64,000 nucleotides of DNA from Hydra vulgaris. Lineage: Eukaryota > Cnidaria > Hydrozoa > Anthoathecata > Hydridae. Positions 22,115 to 33,859 of this stretch are shown here, piece after piece. How positions within the stretch are numbered: the first letter of the stretch is position 1; the number at the start of each line of letters is the position of its first letter. The notes beneath the pieces are model-generated. The model had not been told where the DNA came from. It ran no database searches and saw only the letters and a list, made by a program, of their open reading frames with translations. Location of the stretch: positions 70,354,501-70,418,500 of the forward strand of contig NC_088931.1 of the NCBI RefSeq assembly GCF_038396675.1, read 5' to 3'. The translations under genes were made by a program, and so were the position numbers.

Positions 22115-22370
22115 TTATCTATAGTGACACCACAGATTTATCTATAGTGACACCACAGATTTATCTATAGTGACATCACAGATTTATCTATAGTGACACC
22201 ACAGATTTATCTATAGTGACACCACAGATTTATTTATAGTGACACCACAGATTTATCTATAGTGACACCACAGATTTATCTATAGTGACACCACAGATTT
22301 ATCTATAGTGACACCACAGATTTATCTATAGTGACACCACAGATTTATCTATAGTGACACCACATATTTA
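22115..22370. repeat. 23-bp tandem array, 11 copies
   Basis: The unit TCTATAGTGACACCACAGATT plus TA repeats every 23 bp from 22118 to 22348, with one ACATC variant (third copy) and one TTTATAG variant. The copies are otherwise nearly identical. No promoter or origin role can be read from sequence alone. Confidence 0.95.
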
Positions 22371-22372
22371 TT

Positions 22373-22985
22373 TCTGGTAATTCAAATTTGACTGATGCTT
22401 ATTTAATTTCAGAGAATATATTATTTAGTTGTGCCTTTTATATAATTAATATTTAACAGTTCTTCAATTACTTTAAAGTAATACTTTGTATTTCCAGAAT
22501 ATATATGCTTCACATTTATTTAATTTTTCTTACAATGATTATTAAATATTGATTGATGTCTAACTTTCCTAGCAATTGCTGGTTGTAAAAGGCTATGAAA
22601 ACAAAATGTGTTTTTTAAACAATTTTTTTATCTTCAATAAAAAGTGTAATTAAATGCTTTATTTTTCATCATTGATTGTTCTCAAGAATGTTTTTTCTTT
22701 AGCAATTTTATCAATACTTTTAAATCATCAACGACTTTTAAATTTATCAAAAGTTGCACCTTGATTTATAGTATAGTGCCTGTTTACACTATAACTTTTA
22801 TACACAACAATTTTCTCCAGACAAATGAAACATTAGAATTACTTTGCATGAGTTAGGAGCATGAATATAAAATTTTTTGAATCATTCAAAATACTATTCT
22901 ATAATATGTTATAGTAATCATATCGGTCAAATTATAATAAAAAAATGTTCTAGACTTTTGCATTGTTTTGTTTAATCAAACTATA
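22373..22985. other. AT-rich region upstream of CCDC34
   Basis: No coding signal on either strand. Any 5' exon or promoter of CCDC34 would fall here or further left, but none is evident. Possible 3' splice or trans-splice acceptors (TTAATTTAAG, TTTTGAG) lie directly before the first coding exon. Confidence 0.4.
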
Positions 22986-23035
22986 ATAATTTTTAATTCA
23001 ATTTTGAGTTCTTGAATGTTAATTTAAGCTCAAAC

Positions 23036-24464
23036 ATGCACGATACTTCACAAAAAAAGTCATGGGATGACTGGGTTCTTAATAAAGCTCTTTTGGATCT
23101 CAAAAAGAAAGAGTTAAAGAAAAAGAAAAAAAATGATGAGTTAATTGAAAAAAAGAAGTTATTAGATGATAAAGCAAAAAAAGAACAATTAGCTAAAGAA
23201 GTTAGGGAAGAGTGGTTAAAGCAAAAAATATATCTGGCTGCTAAAATGAAAAAAGAAGCAGCTGCCCAAGATGAATTTGAAAGATTAAAGGTAAAGAATG
23301 TCTTGATATTTTTCATAGTTAGTACTAATAACTTATTTTTTAGTAAATAACTAAAGATGACTTAGTATCAAGCACTGTATCTTGGCCTTTTTTATTAGTA
23401 AATAAGTTTTTTTTCTCATATACTTTATATGAAAAATTGTAATTATATTAACTAATTAAATCAGTTTGACAGTTGATAGATACCAAAATACCAAGGTTTG
23501 TTTACATTGTTGTCCTTACTGACCTCTTTTTTATGATGAGTTTATTGTTGCACAATCAAATTAGAGAAATGTATATTGTGCTAAGAAAATTTACTCAAAG
23601 TAACTTTTTTTTGAGCAGCACATTTCTTGTTTTTCACTTTCTTTTTTTTTTGTTTACATCAGAAAATATCTTGGTAGCAAAATATTTTTTTTTTATGTTT
23701 ATTGAACTGATGTAAATAAAATGCAATTTAAATACTTTTTTTGTATTTTTTTAATTTGGTAATGAAAATCTTGTAAGATTTCGTCTCATGGATACATAGA
23801 TATTAAGCAACCTTTTTTTCTTAAGTTTTTAATGATGAACTAATTGAATCTTGAGTTTCATCCTTTTTTAGAAGTTGATGTCCTACTTTTCATAAAATTA
23901 TTCAATTAGATTTTTGTTTTTATTATTATATTAATCTTTTTAACAAATGGTTTTGAAAATATTCTATCAAATATATTTTTGCATAAATATTTCAAGAGCG
24001 CTCAAAAGAAAGAAATTGTCCATCAGAGGTCGAAGGAAAGCTTATCTAAGTGGATGGAAGAAAAAAAAAACCGTGATCGCCAAATGAAATCAACAAAAAA
24101 TGAAGCTCGTCGTCAGACAGAAATCGAAAAAATCAATAAATGCATTCAATCTGACATAATTTATAAAAATTGGTTAAGCGAAGCTAAAAAGAAAAAATTA
24201 CCTAGCCGTTATTCATACGGTTACGCAAATGGGTCTTTGTTTAGTTACTATGACATGACAGCTACTCCAAATCCATCCTTTACTAACTCAGAGCTTTGGC
24301 TAGATCAGTCTGGTTCAGACGGTGTAAACGAGAAGATAGAACTTTTTTGTTCTCCCCCTATGCTTTGGAAAGATGTTAATACTAGGCAACAAGCGAAAGA
24401 TAGAACTACAAATAAAACAACAACAAACTTAGTAAAAAAACATTCATGCTTAAAACTATCCTGA
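23036..24464 (+). CDS. CCDC34: Coiled-coil domain-containing protein 34 (CCDC34), two exons
   Basis: Exon 1 is 23036-23290 (ATG at 23036, in frame with open sequence back to 23012) and exon 2 is 23997-24464. The junction is AAAG|GTAAAG ... TTTCAAG|AGC, phase 0, with a 706-bp intron. The joined protein has about 240 residues. An SWDDWVLNK motif near residue 9 and a long Lys/Glu-rich coiled coil to about residue 150 precede the diagnostic block YSYGYANGSLFSYYDM and a NPSFTN stretch, as in the conserved C-terminal part of CCDC34. Human CCDC34 is longer, mainly by a disordered N-terminus, so an upstream exon may be missing. In vertebrates CCDC34 is linked to sperm flagellum assembly; a ciliary role here is inferred. 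No frame lesions. Confidence 0.8.
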
Positions 24465-25031
24465 AGAAATTAAGTTTTATTATTTTATTTGTGAATTTTT
24501 TTGTTTGTAAAATATTTTTGTGTGTGTTTGTTTATTTCCGATCTATGGTTTTTTATGTTTTTAAATAGGGTCTGAGGACCACTCTTGGTGTTTCTCCATA
24601 AATAGTTTTTTTCCTAAATTGTTTTTAATTGGTTTTTGTTACAATGTTTATATATTATATTTTCTATCGCTATGAATTAAAATCTCTGACTTTTTAGTTC
24701 ATTTTGACTCAATTTTGAAATTAATAACTATTAATTTTTTTTAATCAAAATTTAAATTTTTTATAAATAATTGTTAACTTATTATTCGCTCAATCATTTA
24801 AAAACAACGAGATTATAGAAATCTTTTTGTATCTATTAGCCCATGTTGGGTACAATTGCATAATATCAATATGTTGATTCATTTTTATTATTTTTTAATT
24901 GAATGATAGAATATATTTAAGTCACACAAATTTAATAAATATTAAACCACGCAAGTTGTATTTTTTTTTTTTTCCTTTCGTTTTATAAATCTTTCGTTTG
25001 ATAATCTTTTTTATAAAATAATGCGTAAAAA
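24465..25031 (+). other. CCDC34 3' flank
   Basis: T-rich sequence with no further coding exon. No AATAAA stands out in the first 200 bp after the stop; variants such as ATTAAAA occur near 24675. The downstream edge is the second pogo-like element. Confidence 0.4.
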
Positions 25032-25033
25032 TA

Positions 25034-26911
25034 CACTGTTAAGGAAAAAGGTGTTCATGTTAAAGAAAAAAGGTGTAGACCCGTAATACTATATGAACAC
25101 CTATTAGGTGATGCCGTATAAAGGTGTTCATGAAACAATAATAACTAATATGTGTTGCGGTGAAAAGGTGTTTATGTTACATTAATACTCTAATGTTTGC
25201 ATAAGGCGTTTAAAGGCCAACTTAAATAATATTAAATGGTATTTCTAAATTTAATATTATTTAAATTATAGACTTATTTACTCAAAATGAAGTAAAAGAA
25301 AAATCTTCAAAATATAAAAGTTTTCCTATATTATCAAAATATTCTCAGATGTGTGCAATTTGATTTTAAAACTTTGAAGAAGCAGGATTATTGCTTTATA
25401 TAAAATGTCTGCGCCTAAATCCATGTGTTATTTATATTAAACATACATATCATCTCATTAAAGTAATTTTTATCTAAAGTTGAATAACAATTTTTTTTTT
25501 CAATGAGTCGGTGTCGGTACTTTTTTTTTACGACTCTACACCCTGGTTATGACCTGTGAAATGAAGTACCCTGAAAAAATAATTCTTCTCTGTGATGTTT
25601 TGTGGATATGATTTAGAAGAAACTTTGCCACTATACACAGCTTTTAAATTATTTATTTAAAAGACTCATGGTTAAAACATGTTCCAGAGAATTCTCGATT
25701 TAAAAGAACCAAACCTGGTTGGATTGATAAAGTTAGTTTTGAGGATTTAGGCGTTATTATCATACGTGATGAAACAAATTTAAAAAGTATTAATAGACAA
25801 CTTTTTCTATCATTTGAACGATAGTGTTATTAATGTTTGTAAAAATATAAATGAAGGTGGTCATAGGGAAAAATGACTCAAAATTGAACCAGGAAAATCT
25901 ATTTTAGCGGATTATGACAGTGAAACAGAAACAACATTTGAAAGATAAAGTAATGTTAACTTAATGTCACACTCAAAATATTACATTCTTTATCAAAATT
26001 GGTATAAAGTTTTTACGGTACGTATCTTAGTTCTCATACAACTTTGTTTATTTAAGGATATAATAATAAAGGCGCGAAAGATTGAACTTCTGACAAATAC
26101 AAATTGAGATAACGAGCTTTTTATTGAGATATCAGATGTTAGGATAATTTTAAGTAAATGAAAAAGTAACTTAATATAGTATTTTTTTTTCTTTTTTGAT
26201 GAAATTAAGTTATATTTAAAAATGTTGGTTTATTTTCAGAAAATCCTTCATCAAGCGTGAAAAGTGGATACAATTTGTTTTCACAATTTATTTCAAGTTT
26301 GTTATTTAGCAAGGCAATGTGTATAATTGTAAAAAAAAAATGGTGAAGTCGTAAGCAGCCCTAACAAGTTATTAGCAATCTTATAAACTTTTAAAGTTAC
26401 AAAATACAAAACAATAAAAATTTGTATCATAATTTTATTTAAAATAGTTTAAATGTTTTTAGCTTATGATACTTGTTACAGCATAACATTTACTTGTATA
26501 TTTATAGTCTTAATGTGTATGTAATATAAAATTTATATTAGAAAGTTGTTTTTTTAAATATATATGTGTGCTCTTGGAACAGCCTTTGAAAAAACTTAAG
26601 GTTTTTTAAAATCTCATTAAAACCATGTCAATAACGAGTTAACAGAAAGGTTAAGAAGATCATGTTTACTGTTTAATATATTTAAATATTTACGTCACAA
26701 CACGTTATTCAAACATTAGGGTATTAATGTAACATGAAAACCTTTATTTGCATGAACACCTTTTAACAGAAACACCTATTAGGTGTTAATATATTATGGA
26801 CACTTTTTTTTGCATCAACACCTTTTTACGGCAATACCTAATAGGTGTTCATTTAATATCACGCATCTACACCTTTTTTCTATAACATGAACAGCTTTTT
26901 CCGTAACAGTG
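25034..26911 (+). mobile_element. Second pogo-like transposon with long inverted repeats
   Basis: Inverted ends of about 170 bp begin CACTGTTAAGGAAAAAGGTG at 25034 and end with the counterpart at 26911; TA flanks both (25032-25033, 26912-26913). AGGTGTTCAT recurs several times, and ACACCTATTAGGTGT-type palindromes occur at 25096-25110, 26772-26786 and 26834-26849. The interior has a decayed pogo-like transposase related to that at 9.3-10.9 kb, but the terminal repeats are unrelated, so this is a distinct family. Confidence 0.85.
25570..25950 (+). pseudogene. pogo-like transposase remnant
   Basis: The fragment reads SVMFCGYDLEETLPLYTAFK, then KHVPENSRF, TKPGWIDKVSFED, in three frames. This aligns block by block with the transposase core of the 8757-11399 element (SVMFCGNANGELLPPYVVYK ... 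KSGWFDSTCFED). Catalytic residues downstream are lost through deletion, and stop codons are frequent. Confidence 0.7.
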
Positions 26912-26913
26912 TA

Positions 26914-27270
26914 GAAGCAATTTATTTTAAAAACTGTCAACGGATAACTGTTTCTTGTTCCAAAAAATATTTTTCAAGTTTGAAAGTGTCGCAGTCAATT
27001 AAAATTTGGTATTTTTACTAGATTATTTTAATCCTCAGGTTTTTGAAACAACTGTAGACAACGGTTCAAACCGTTTTTTGGAGGAAATTTCTTAAAAGTT
27101 GCAATGATGGTATCATTCAACCAAAGCACCGTTGTTGTGGAGCTCAGACAATGAATCTGCTGGCTTGTGAAGATTCCTAGATATTGCCAAGTTTAAATTT
27201 CAATCCAAGAACATAATATTCTATATATTTTATTACATATGAATATTTATTTATTATTATTCAGTGATAA
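26914..27270. other. Nothing recognised
   Basis: Short spacer between the pogo-like element and the hAT copy. No target duplications or clear hAT terminus seen, although the left end of the hAT should be here. Confidence 0.4.
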
Positions 27271-27338
27271 AACCCAGTAAGCCACATCAAAATTGAATCC
27301 AGGACTGTGGATTCAATTTTGATGTGGCTTACTGGGTT
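27271..27338. repeat. Perfect 31-bp foldback at hAT 5' coding end
   Basis: Arms 27271-27301 and 27308-27338 are exact inverted copies with a 6-bp loop. The right arm is part of the hAT reading frame (FDVAYWVD), so the left arm is an inverted duplicate of coding sequence. Confidence 0.9.
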
Positions 27339-29496
27339 GACTGTGGGCCTACTAATTGTCAACATCATTTTGGTCCCTTTGATAAATCTTGCCGTATTTA
27401 TGCTGGAGGAAAAATAACAAGATATTGTTCCCAAAAATTTTTCTATGGCACAAAAGCGATTGGTGAGCAGTACAGGAGAGAGTGGTTATTGTATTCACCA
27501 TCCACGGGATCTGTGTACTGCTTTGATTGTAAACTTTTTGCATCTACAGGTTTCAAAAATTTTGCTGATAAAAATGGGTTCAGTGACTGGAAAAATAACA
27601 TTTATGTTGATAATCACGAACAAAGTGCTATTCATAAAAACTGCATGTTAGTATACCTAACTCGTCGACAAGACTCCGGTGTACACAAAAGCTAGAAGAG
27701 CAAATAAATGAAGAATATAGTTACTGGGAACATGTTTTGAGGCGAGCAATAGCGGTTATTTGCACTATAGCCGAGCACTATGGTCTGGCTTTCAGAGGAA
27801 CAAATGAAAAATTTGGATCTTTACAAAATGGAAATTATTTAGGGCTGCTAGAGTTGGTCAGTCAGTTTGATCCATTTTTAGCATCACACATTGCGAAGTA
27901 TGAAAATTCTGGAAAGGGAAATCTTTCTTATTTATCTAAAACTGTATGTGAAGAACTGATTGAAATTACGTCCAAAAAAGTGCGTGAAGTAATTGTAGAT
28001 GAAGTAAAGGCTTCCGGTTATTTCAGCTTGTCAGTAGACTCACTACCTGATATTTCACATATCGATCAGTTAAGCGTTGTTCTTCGATATGTAGCAGATG
28101 GAGAGCCCATTGAACGCTTTTTGACTTTCTTGGAGTTGCAAAATCACACTGGTGAAGGTATGGCTAAGCAAGTGCTGCAGTACTTACGTGAAGTTTGCAA
28201 TATTGATTTTTCGAAATGCAGAGGTCAATCCTACGATAATGCAGCTAATATGTCCGGGCGCTACAAGGGCATGCAAAAATAAATTCTAGAGGAAAATGAG
28301 TTTGCTACATAAATACCCTGTGCTGCCCATTCACTAAATCTTGTTGGCAGAAGTGCTGTTGACTCCTGTTTAGAGGAAGTAAACTTCTTCCATTCAGTGC
28401 AACTAATCTATACTTTTTTCTCAGCTTCAACCAACAGATGGAAGATTCTAAAAGGATGACTTGTGAATGAAACCCTGGTAAAGTCTTTTTTCGATACCAG
28501 ATGGGATGCACATACTATTGCAACTGAAGCTATCCTAAAGTCTCATCCTCAGATTTTAAAAGCATTAGAATGTATACAAGAAGATCAGTCACAGAAAGGA
28601 GACACCAGAAGAGAAGCAGAAAACATTGCAAAGAAGATGCAAGAATTAGAATTTGCTTTAATGCTTGTTTTTGGAAAGAGATATTACAGCATTTTTACAG
28701 AGTTAGTCAGGCTCTCCAAAAAGAGCATTTGAACTTAAAAACGTGTGCTGATTTGTATTCTTCACTAGCAGATTACTTGAATAAATCTAGGAATGAATTT
28801 GGAAGATTTGAAGAAACTGCAAAAATAATGACACCAAGTGTAGATTATAAGTCAAATTTGACCCGTAATCGTAAACGAAAGAGAGTGTTCAATGATGGTG
28901 ATGCCCTTAAAGTATCTCTAAATGCCAGAGACAAATTTCTTTTATCTGCATTCTACGCCATTGTTGACAAATTTGAGACAGAAATGAGTAGACAAAGACA
29001 AGTATATAATGATGTAGCAGTTCGCTTTTCTTGTTTGGTCAATGGATCTTTACCACAAACATCTCAGTGTTGTGAAGAACTAATAAATGCTTATCCTAAA
29101 GATCTGAACAATAATTTATATACTGAACTACAACAGTTTCATTCATATATTTGACACAAGTTTCCAGCTGCATCAAAATCGGAAAACAACACGTTCAATC
29201 ATGAAGAATTATACCAAGTAATAGTTAGAGACAATATTGAGTGTGTCTTTCCAAATTTTGAAATCGCCTTTCACATATTTTTAACATTAATGGTTACTAA
29301 CTGTTCAACTGAGCGTTCTTTTTCTCAGTTGAAACGTACAAAAAATCCAAATAGATCAACAATGAAACAAGAAAGTCTCGATTCCTTATCTCTGCTTATG
29401 ATTGACGTAGATATGTTGCGCAAAATTAACTTTGACGATATGCTCAAAGACTTTGGTAGATGTAAATCTAGAAATAAAACTTTAAAATGTAAATGA
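27310..29496 (+). pseudogene. hAT transposase, ZMYM1-like, nearly full length, inactivated
   Basis: Segments in order: a TTF-type zinc-finger region (HHFGPFDKSCRIYAGG; REWLLYSPSTGSVYCFDCKL, 27370-27545), the ribonuclease-H-like core (SGYFSLSVDSLPDISHIDQL, about 28015-28075, first catalytic Asp; RGQSYDNAANMSGRYKGMQ, second Asp region at 28220-28275; IPCAAHSLNLVGR), the helical insertion (SFFDTRWDAH), and the C-terminal dimerisation block (TNCSTERSFSQLKRTKNP, 29300-29355; LSLLMIDVDMLRKINFDD). Lesions: stop after 27690, stops at 28280 and 28308, a frameshift at about 28670-28690, stop at 29152. Relatives cut and paste DNA with 8-bp target duplications. Terminal repeats were not found, so the ends are open. 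Confidence 0.85.
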
Positions 29497-29499
29497 CAA

Positions 29500-29865
29500 T
29501 ATCTTTTTGATTTTTTCATCTAATAAAAAATACAGTTTGTCTATTACTATTTCAAAATTTATTAACAATTAATTTTAATACAGAAATACTTTATTGTAGG
29601 TTTTATATGAATGATAGTAGTACAAACTACAAACATATTTGTTAACAACTGTTTTCTTTCCATAATATTGAATATACCAGCGGTCACAATCAGCGAAAAA
29701 TCAGGGGCCCCGGGCAGAAGGGGGCACCAATGTGGGTTTGTGCCTTGGGCACTAAAAAGGCTTAATGCCAGTGATTTCCAACGCTCAGCATTAACCATTC
29801 TCTTTGTTGTAGATCACGGGTTATAATTGTTGCAAGTTTTAAAATTAAAAAAGAAACAAAGCAAT
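29500..29865. other. hAT 3' flank with GC-rich patch
   Basis: Contains CAGGGGCCCCGGGCAG at 29702-29717 in otherwise AT-rich DNA. The sequence resembles a hAT-type terminus (CAGGG-start), but its orientation points into the flank to the right and no partner end is seen. The open frame on the minus strand here has no known motif. Confidence 0.35.
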
Positions 29866-29869
29866 CGGT

Positions 29870-30905
29870 GCAGATGAAATAAACGGAAACATAATTATTA
29901 ATTGCAATGAAAGCTTGAAAGATATTCTATTTGATGTTTTCAAAACATCTATACAACGAAGGGTTTACCCTGATCTATTAAAAATTTATAAAAATTTTAA
30001 TAGATCAGGGAAAGTTATCCCGATTTATGAAGACCGAGAAAAATCAAACGTCAATAATTATCGCCCTATTTCTAATTTTCCTGCGTTTTCAAAAATATTA
30101 GAAAAAACAGTTTTTGAAAAGACATACTACTACCTGATTTCAAATAATTTACTATATAAAAATCAATTTGGATTTAAAAGAAATAGTTCAACTGAACAAG
30201 CCATTATTCAATTTACACGCAAAGTCTCAAATTTATTTGCTAAACCACAATATACACATGGTGTTTTTATCGATTTATCAAAGGCTTTTGATACAGTCAA
30301 TCATGATATCTTACTTTAAAAACTTGAGTTCTAAAGAATAACTGGCAAATTGATCAAATAGTTTAAAAGCTACTTGTCAAATGGATAGCAATTTGTCTAC
30401 CACGGAGAAGAATTCCTTCCCATTGATCTTCAAAATAAAACATTAATGGAAATAAAATGTGGTGTTCCACAAGGTTCTATCCTTGGTCCGCTTCTCTTTT
30501 TAGAATACATCAACAATCTAAATAAGGCCTCGAACCTTATAAGCATCATGTTTGCTGACGATACCAAATTGTTTTTATCAAACAAAGACATTAACAAACT
30601 TTTTTAAAATATAAATAAAGAACTTATACAAATTTCTACTTTGTTGTCTACAAAATGAATCCTTTTCCACTCCTCAACAAAAAAACATTTTTTGCCTAAT
30701 GATCTCCAAAATTTTATATTGATAAAGTAGAAATAAATAAAGATTCCGTTTTATAATTCCTAGGTATTTATCTTGACGAAAATATGACATGAAAAACTCA
30801 TACTGATTATATATCAACAAAAGTTGCAAAAAGTATTGAAATCCTCTATAAGGCCAGAAATTATTTAAATAAAAATAATTTAAAACAACTATACTACTCA
30901 TTTAT
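29870..30905 (+). pseudogene. LINE reverse transcriptase, interrupted by stops
   Basis: The frame 29915-30319 reads NYRPISNFPAFSKILEKTVF, NQFGFKRNSSTEQAI and GVFIDLSKAFDTVNHDILL (catalytic Asp in FIDLSKAFD). Beyond a stop, CGVPQGSILGPLLF and ISIMFADDTKLFLSN (FADD catalytic pair intact, about 30545-30585) follow, then the thumb region with NYLNKNNLKQLYYSF. It breaks off at about 30905. Upstream endonuclease absent. This resembles a common cnidarian LINE type; the clade is not assigned. Confidence 0.8.
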
Positions 30906-32110
30906 ATCGTTTACTACTTTTACCGTACGAACAAATTTTTCAGCTTTTCTTTCTTCTTTCCACTGTTCAATTGGTTTAGTAAGCCAATCTTATTTGGTGC
31001 CAAAAATACTGAATAATGTGTAAGATATAGGTCCCAGAAGATTTGAAAAACTTATTTGACGAGTGATTTTACGAAAAACTGACTTACCAAGACAAAAGTT
31101 TTCAGGTACTGAAATTTCCAAGAGTTTGGCTGCCATATCTTTTTTCGCAGTGGAACTAACATGTATGCTGAAAAAAGCATATGGAACAACCTCTTTTGTC
31201 AAATACCATCAATGATTCATCTATTTCTTTGTAGTCTATCATGTCGATGATGAATTGCAGGTCAGTCATAGGTGGATCAGCACCAATTCTAGCTTTTTTT
31301 CAAGTTGGTGTATGGAAAAGAGAAAAATACCTGTTCATTCTAAAAAGTTTAGTCGTAGGCGATTGTTTAGAAAACAGGAACATTTTGTTCGCATAAAAAA
31401 TACATGCTATCAACCAAGCTTTTTAGATAGCTTCTGGTTTATAAAAGTGCATACCCTGCTGTGGAGTTTGCCCTGGGATGATGAGTGTGTTCTCGGCACA
31501 TTCACGGTAGTCTTTTCTTGGAAAAGTTGTAGCATCTTCGTTAGCAAGTAGATGTGTCAAACGGTGTATGATTATATGCTGTTCTTTGAGGTTTTGCAAG
31601 ATCAAATGTTCTTTTGCTTGAGTCTTTCCTTTCTAATCAACTAGAGCAGGTTCACCAAGCTACTTTCCTTCACTTTATTCTAAAGCACCTGATACAAGCA
31701 CAGCTAACTGTTAATGTTGTTGTCTTTTAGCAATTTTCCGTTCCAGTGAAGAGTACCAAACTGAGGTGGGTTAAGCCTCTCATTTTTTATAACACTCTCA
31801 ACAATCCTCTTTTAATTTAACATTCTACTTCTACAAGATGTTGATGTGGAGATATCAAAATTGTCCAAGTTTTCACCAGCAGTTTTATTACAGCAGAAAC
31901 AATCATAGTTGTTGTATTATCAGAAGATTTCAACTTGTCTGCTTCAGAAGTGATTTCATCGCATTGTATAATTCTTTTGAGGAGATGAAGAGTAAAGAAT
32001 TCTGATTTTCATTCAGTAGGAGGTTCATAATTCAAGTTACAGTCCCACCCTAAAACGACATCTACTTTAACAACATCAATATTTTCCTCAATACTCTGTT
32101 CTTAGTCATT
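30905..32110 (-). pseudogene. Orphan repeat-borne protein family, function unknown
   Basis: Minus-strand pieces in order: NPPQFGTLHWNGKLLKD (about 31775-31725), HLLANEDATTFPRKDYRECAE (about 31560-31490), a GQTPQQGMHFYKPEAI stretch, ADPPMTDLQFIIDMIDYKEI, VVPYAFFSIHVSSTAKKD, then WLTKPIEQWKEERK and FVRTVKVVND at the break with the LINE. I recall such blocks (LHWDGKLL ... PRKDYREL ... KVVND) from multi-copy unannotated proteins of cnidarians and some insects, which suggests a transposon-encoded protein, but I cannot name a superfamily. At least four stops and two frameshifts. Confidence 0.5.
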
Positions 32111-32114
32111 AACT

Positions 32115-33720
32115 TCCATGTTCTCATTTTATTAAATTCAACCTCAAGAAACTACGTTCTGCTGAAGCCACGGTTACTGGGGCCGTTAACATAACTTGTA
32201 ATGCGATTAATAAATTTGGATATGCTTTTGAGAGATTGTTCTTTACAATATAATTAATCGCATTTTATGCCGAATAGTTTGTTTGTATTATTGAACTGAA
32301 AATCTTAATTTCTTCATAAGTTTCAGTTCCGTCAATGTCTCCTTCTAAATTTAAATAAAGATTATTACAGCATTGTAATGAACATTCATCTTCTAAATTA
32401 TCAACATCATTCATGTATAAAAACCAAAAAGAATTTTATAATTTTTGAACAGTTTAAAACTGCTTTTTAAATATACTAAAGCAGTATCTGTTATTTGCAA
32501 AAAAAATTTATACTGTAGTATTCTTTATTGTTGATGGTCAAAAATTAATCATAATCAAACAATTTCCGTTTTTTGCCCCTGGATATTATTTGAAATCAGG
32601 ATTTATATCCATTTACTTTGCAAGTTTGGTTGCTGCTATCATAGCTTTGGCAAAAACTTCTTCTCTGTATTTAGCAAAGAATGTTAAAACTTTTTAGATG
32701 TTTTATGGCCAAATTGATTTGCATATTCTGATTTGCAATACTTTGATGGCCATATTAATTTTGGGCAATATATCATACCAAATAATAATATTGGCTATAA
32801 ATTCAAACTTGTTCATCTTGTGTCAAGCTCTCAACTTTCAGTTTATTATCAAATGCGTTGTTGCCATTTTCGATTAAGGCGTCTCGAAATCGGCGAACTT
32901 GGAATTGAATAGCCTTTGCATCATGTGTGAATTTTATTATATGTGAACTATTTCAAATCTAATAAAATGTTCCTTGACTTTAACCTTTTTGTTTGTTATG
33001 TTGACATAACAAAGAATATCAGATAATTGCTCTTGATGTCTAATATCTGGTGTACTTTCCAATAAAATTTTGCTCTTTTTATGGATTCTATAACGATTTT
33101 TTTTTAATTTTTGCCATTGCACTTATTAATTTAATTTTGAATTGAATGTGATAAATAATGATTTCTTTTTATGGCTGGTCTATTTAAATGATCATTTCGA
33201 ATAGAATCAAATCTGGCAATTAATTCTATTAAACCCAAAAAATAACCGTTACGTGCTGTGTACAAAGTATTGGAACTTCCTCGATAAGCAAAACTACTTT
33301 AAGCCAAATATAAAATAACGACAGTTATTCTTTGGAAAACTAGTTCGTGTCTTAAAATTTTTTTCGCACTCTTGGTCAAGTAGATTGCTAGTGCAAAAGT
33401 TTTGTTCGATATGAAGCCAGGTGTTTATGGCTTGTAAATGGACCGCAGATTGTTCGTGCCTTTTGATACGTTGTGTTAAATGAGACTAAAATCCGTTCGC
33501 CCCCAAATAAATATCTGTAGTAGAAAATAATTTACAACCAAAACAGTAAACTTTATCTTTAGATTTAGAATAAATTAGCCATCTTTGTGTTGCCCTTTGC
33601 CTATTTGTCAATATTCTTGTGAAACAGGTTTAAATATTATATTGCTTTCACTTTCATCCGTTTCAGTTTCTTTTGATCTCAACTTCTGTCTCAGATGTAT
33701 TCAACTTCTTCAGATGTATT
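32115..33720 (-). pseudogene. Second hAT (ZMYM1-like) transposase, decayed
   Basis: Reading down from 33720: WLIYSKSKDKVYCFGCKLFS (TTF zinc finger, about 33600-33530), RIKRHEQSAVHLQAINTW, RNGYFLGL-like residues, then STPDIRHQEQLSDILCYVNI and VKVKEHFIRF (33060-32950, RNase-H core start). Near 32230-32140, LIALQVMLTAPVTVASAERS forms the hAT C-terminal dimerisation block. The middle is heavily frameshifted. It is related to the 27.3-29.5 kb copy in domain plan but clearly a different family. Confidence 0.75.
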
Positions 33721-33859
33721 CAACTCTTTTCTTCTTGTAAAGCTATTCACTACTAGGTAGGAAAACAATTTCATAAGTGTAAGTAAAAGTTATCAAAAGT
33801 TTTATAAGTATTATTTAAATGTGCAAGAAAGAAATTTAGATTAAAGTTTTTATTATATG

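Noticed and set aside
22115-22370. CRISPR-like array
   Set aside because: Units are contiguous 23-bp tandem copies without unique spacers, in eukaryotic DNA.
22993-23316. 107-codon minus-strand frame rich in Phe and Ser
   Set aside because: Antisense of the Lys-rich CCDC34 coiled-coil exon.
29562-29826. Overlapping 71- and 78-codon frames around the GC-rich patch
   Set aside because: Same DNA open on both strands, no motif; likely a transposon terminus.
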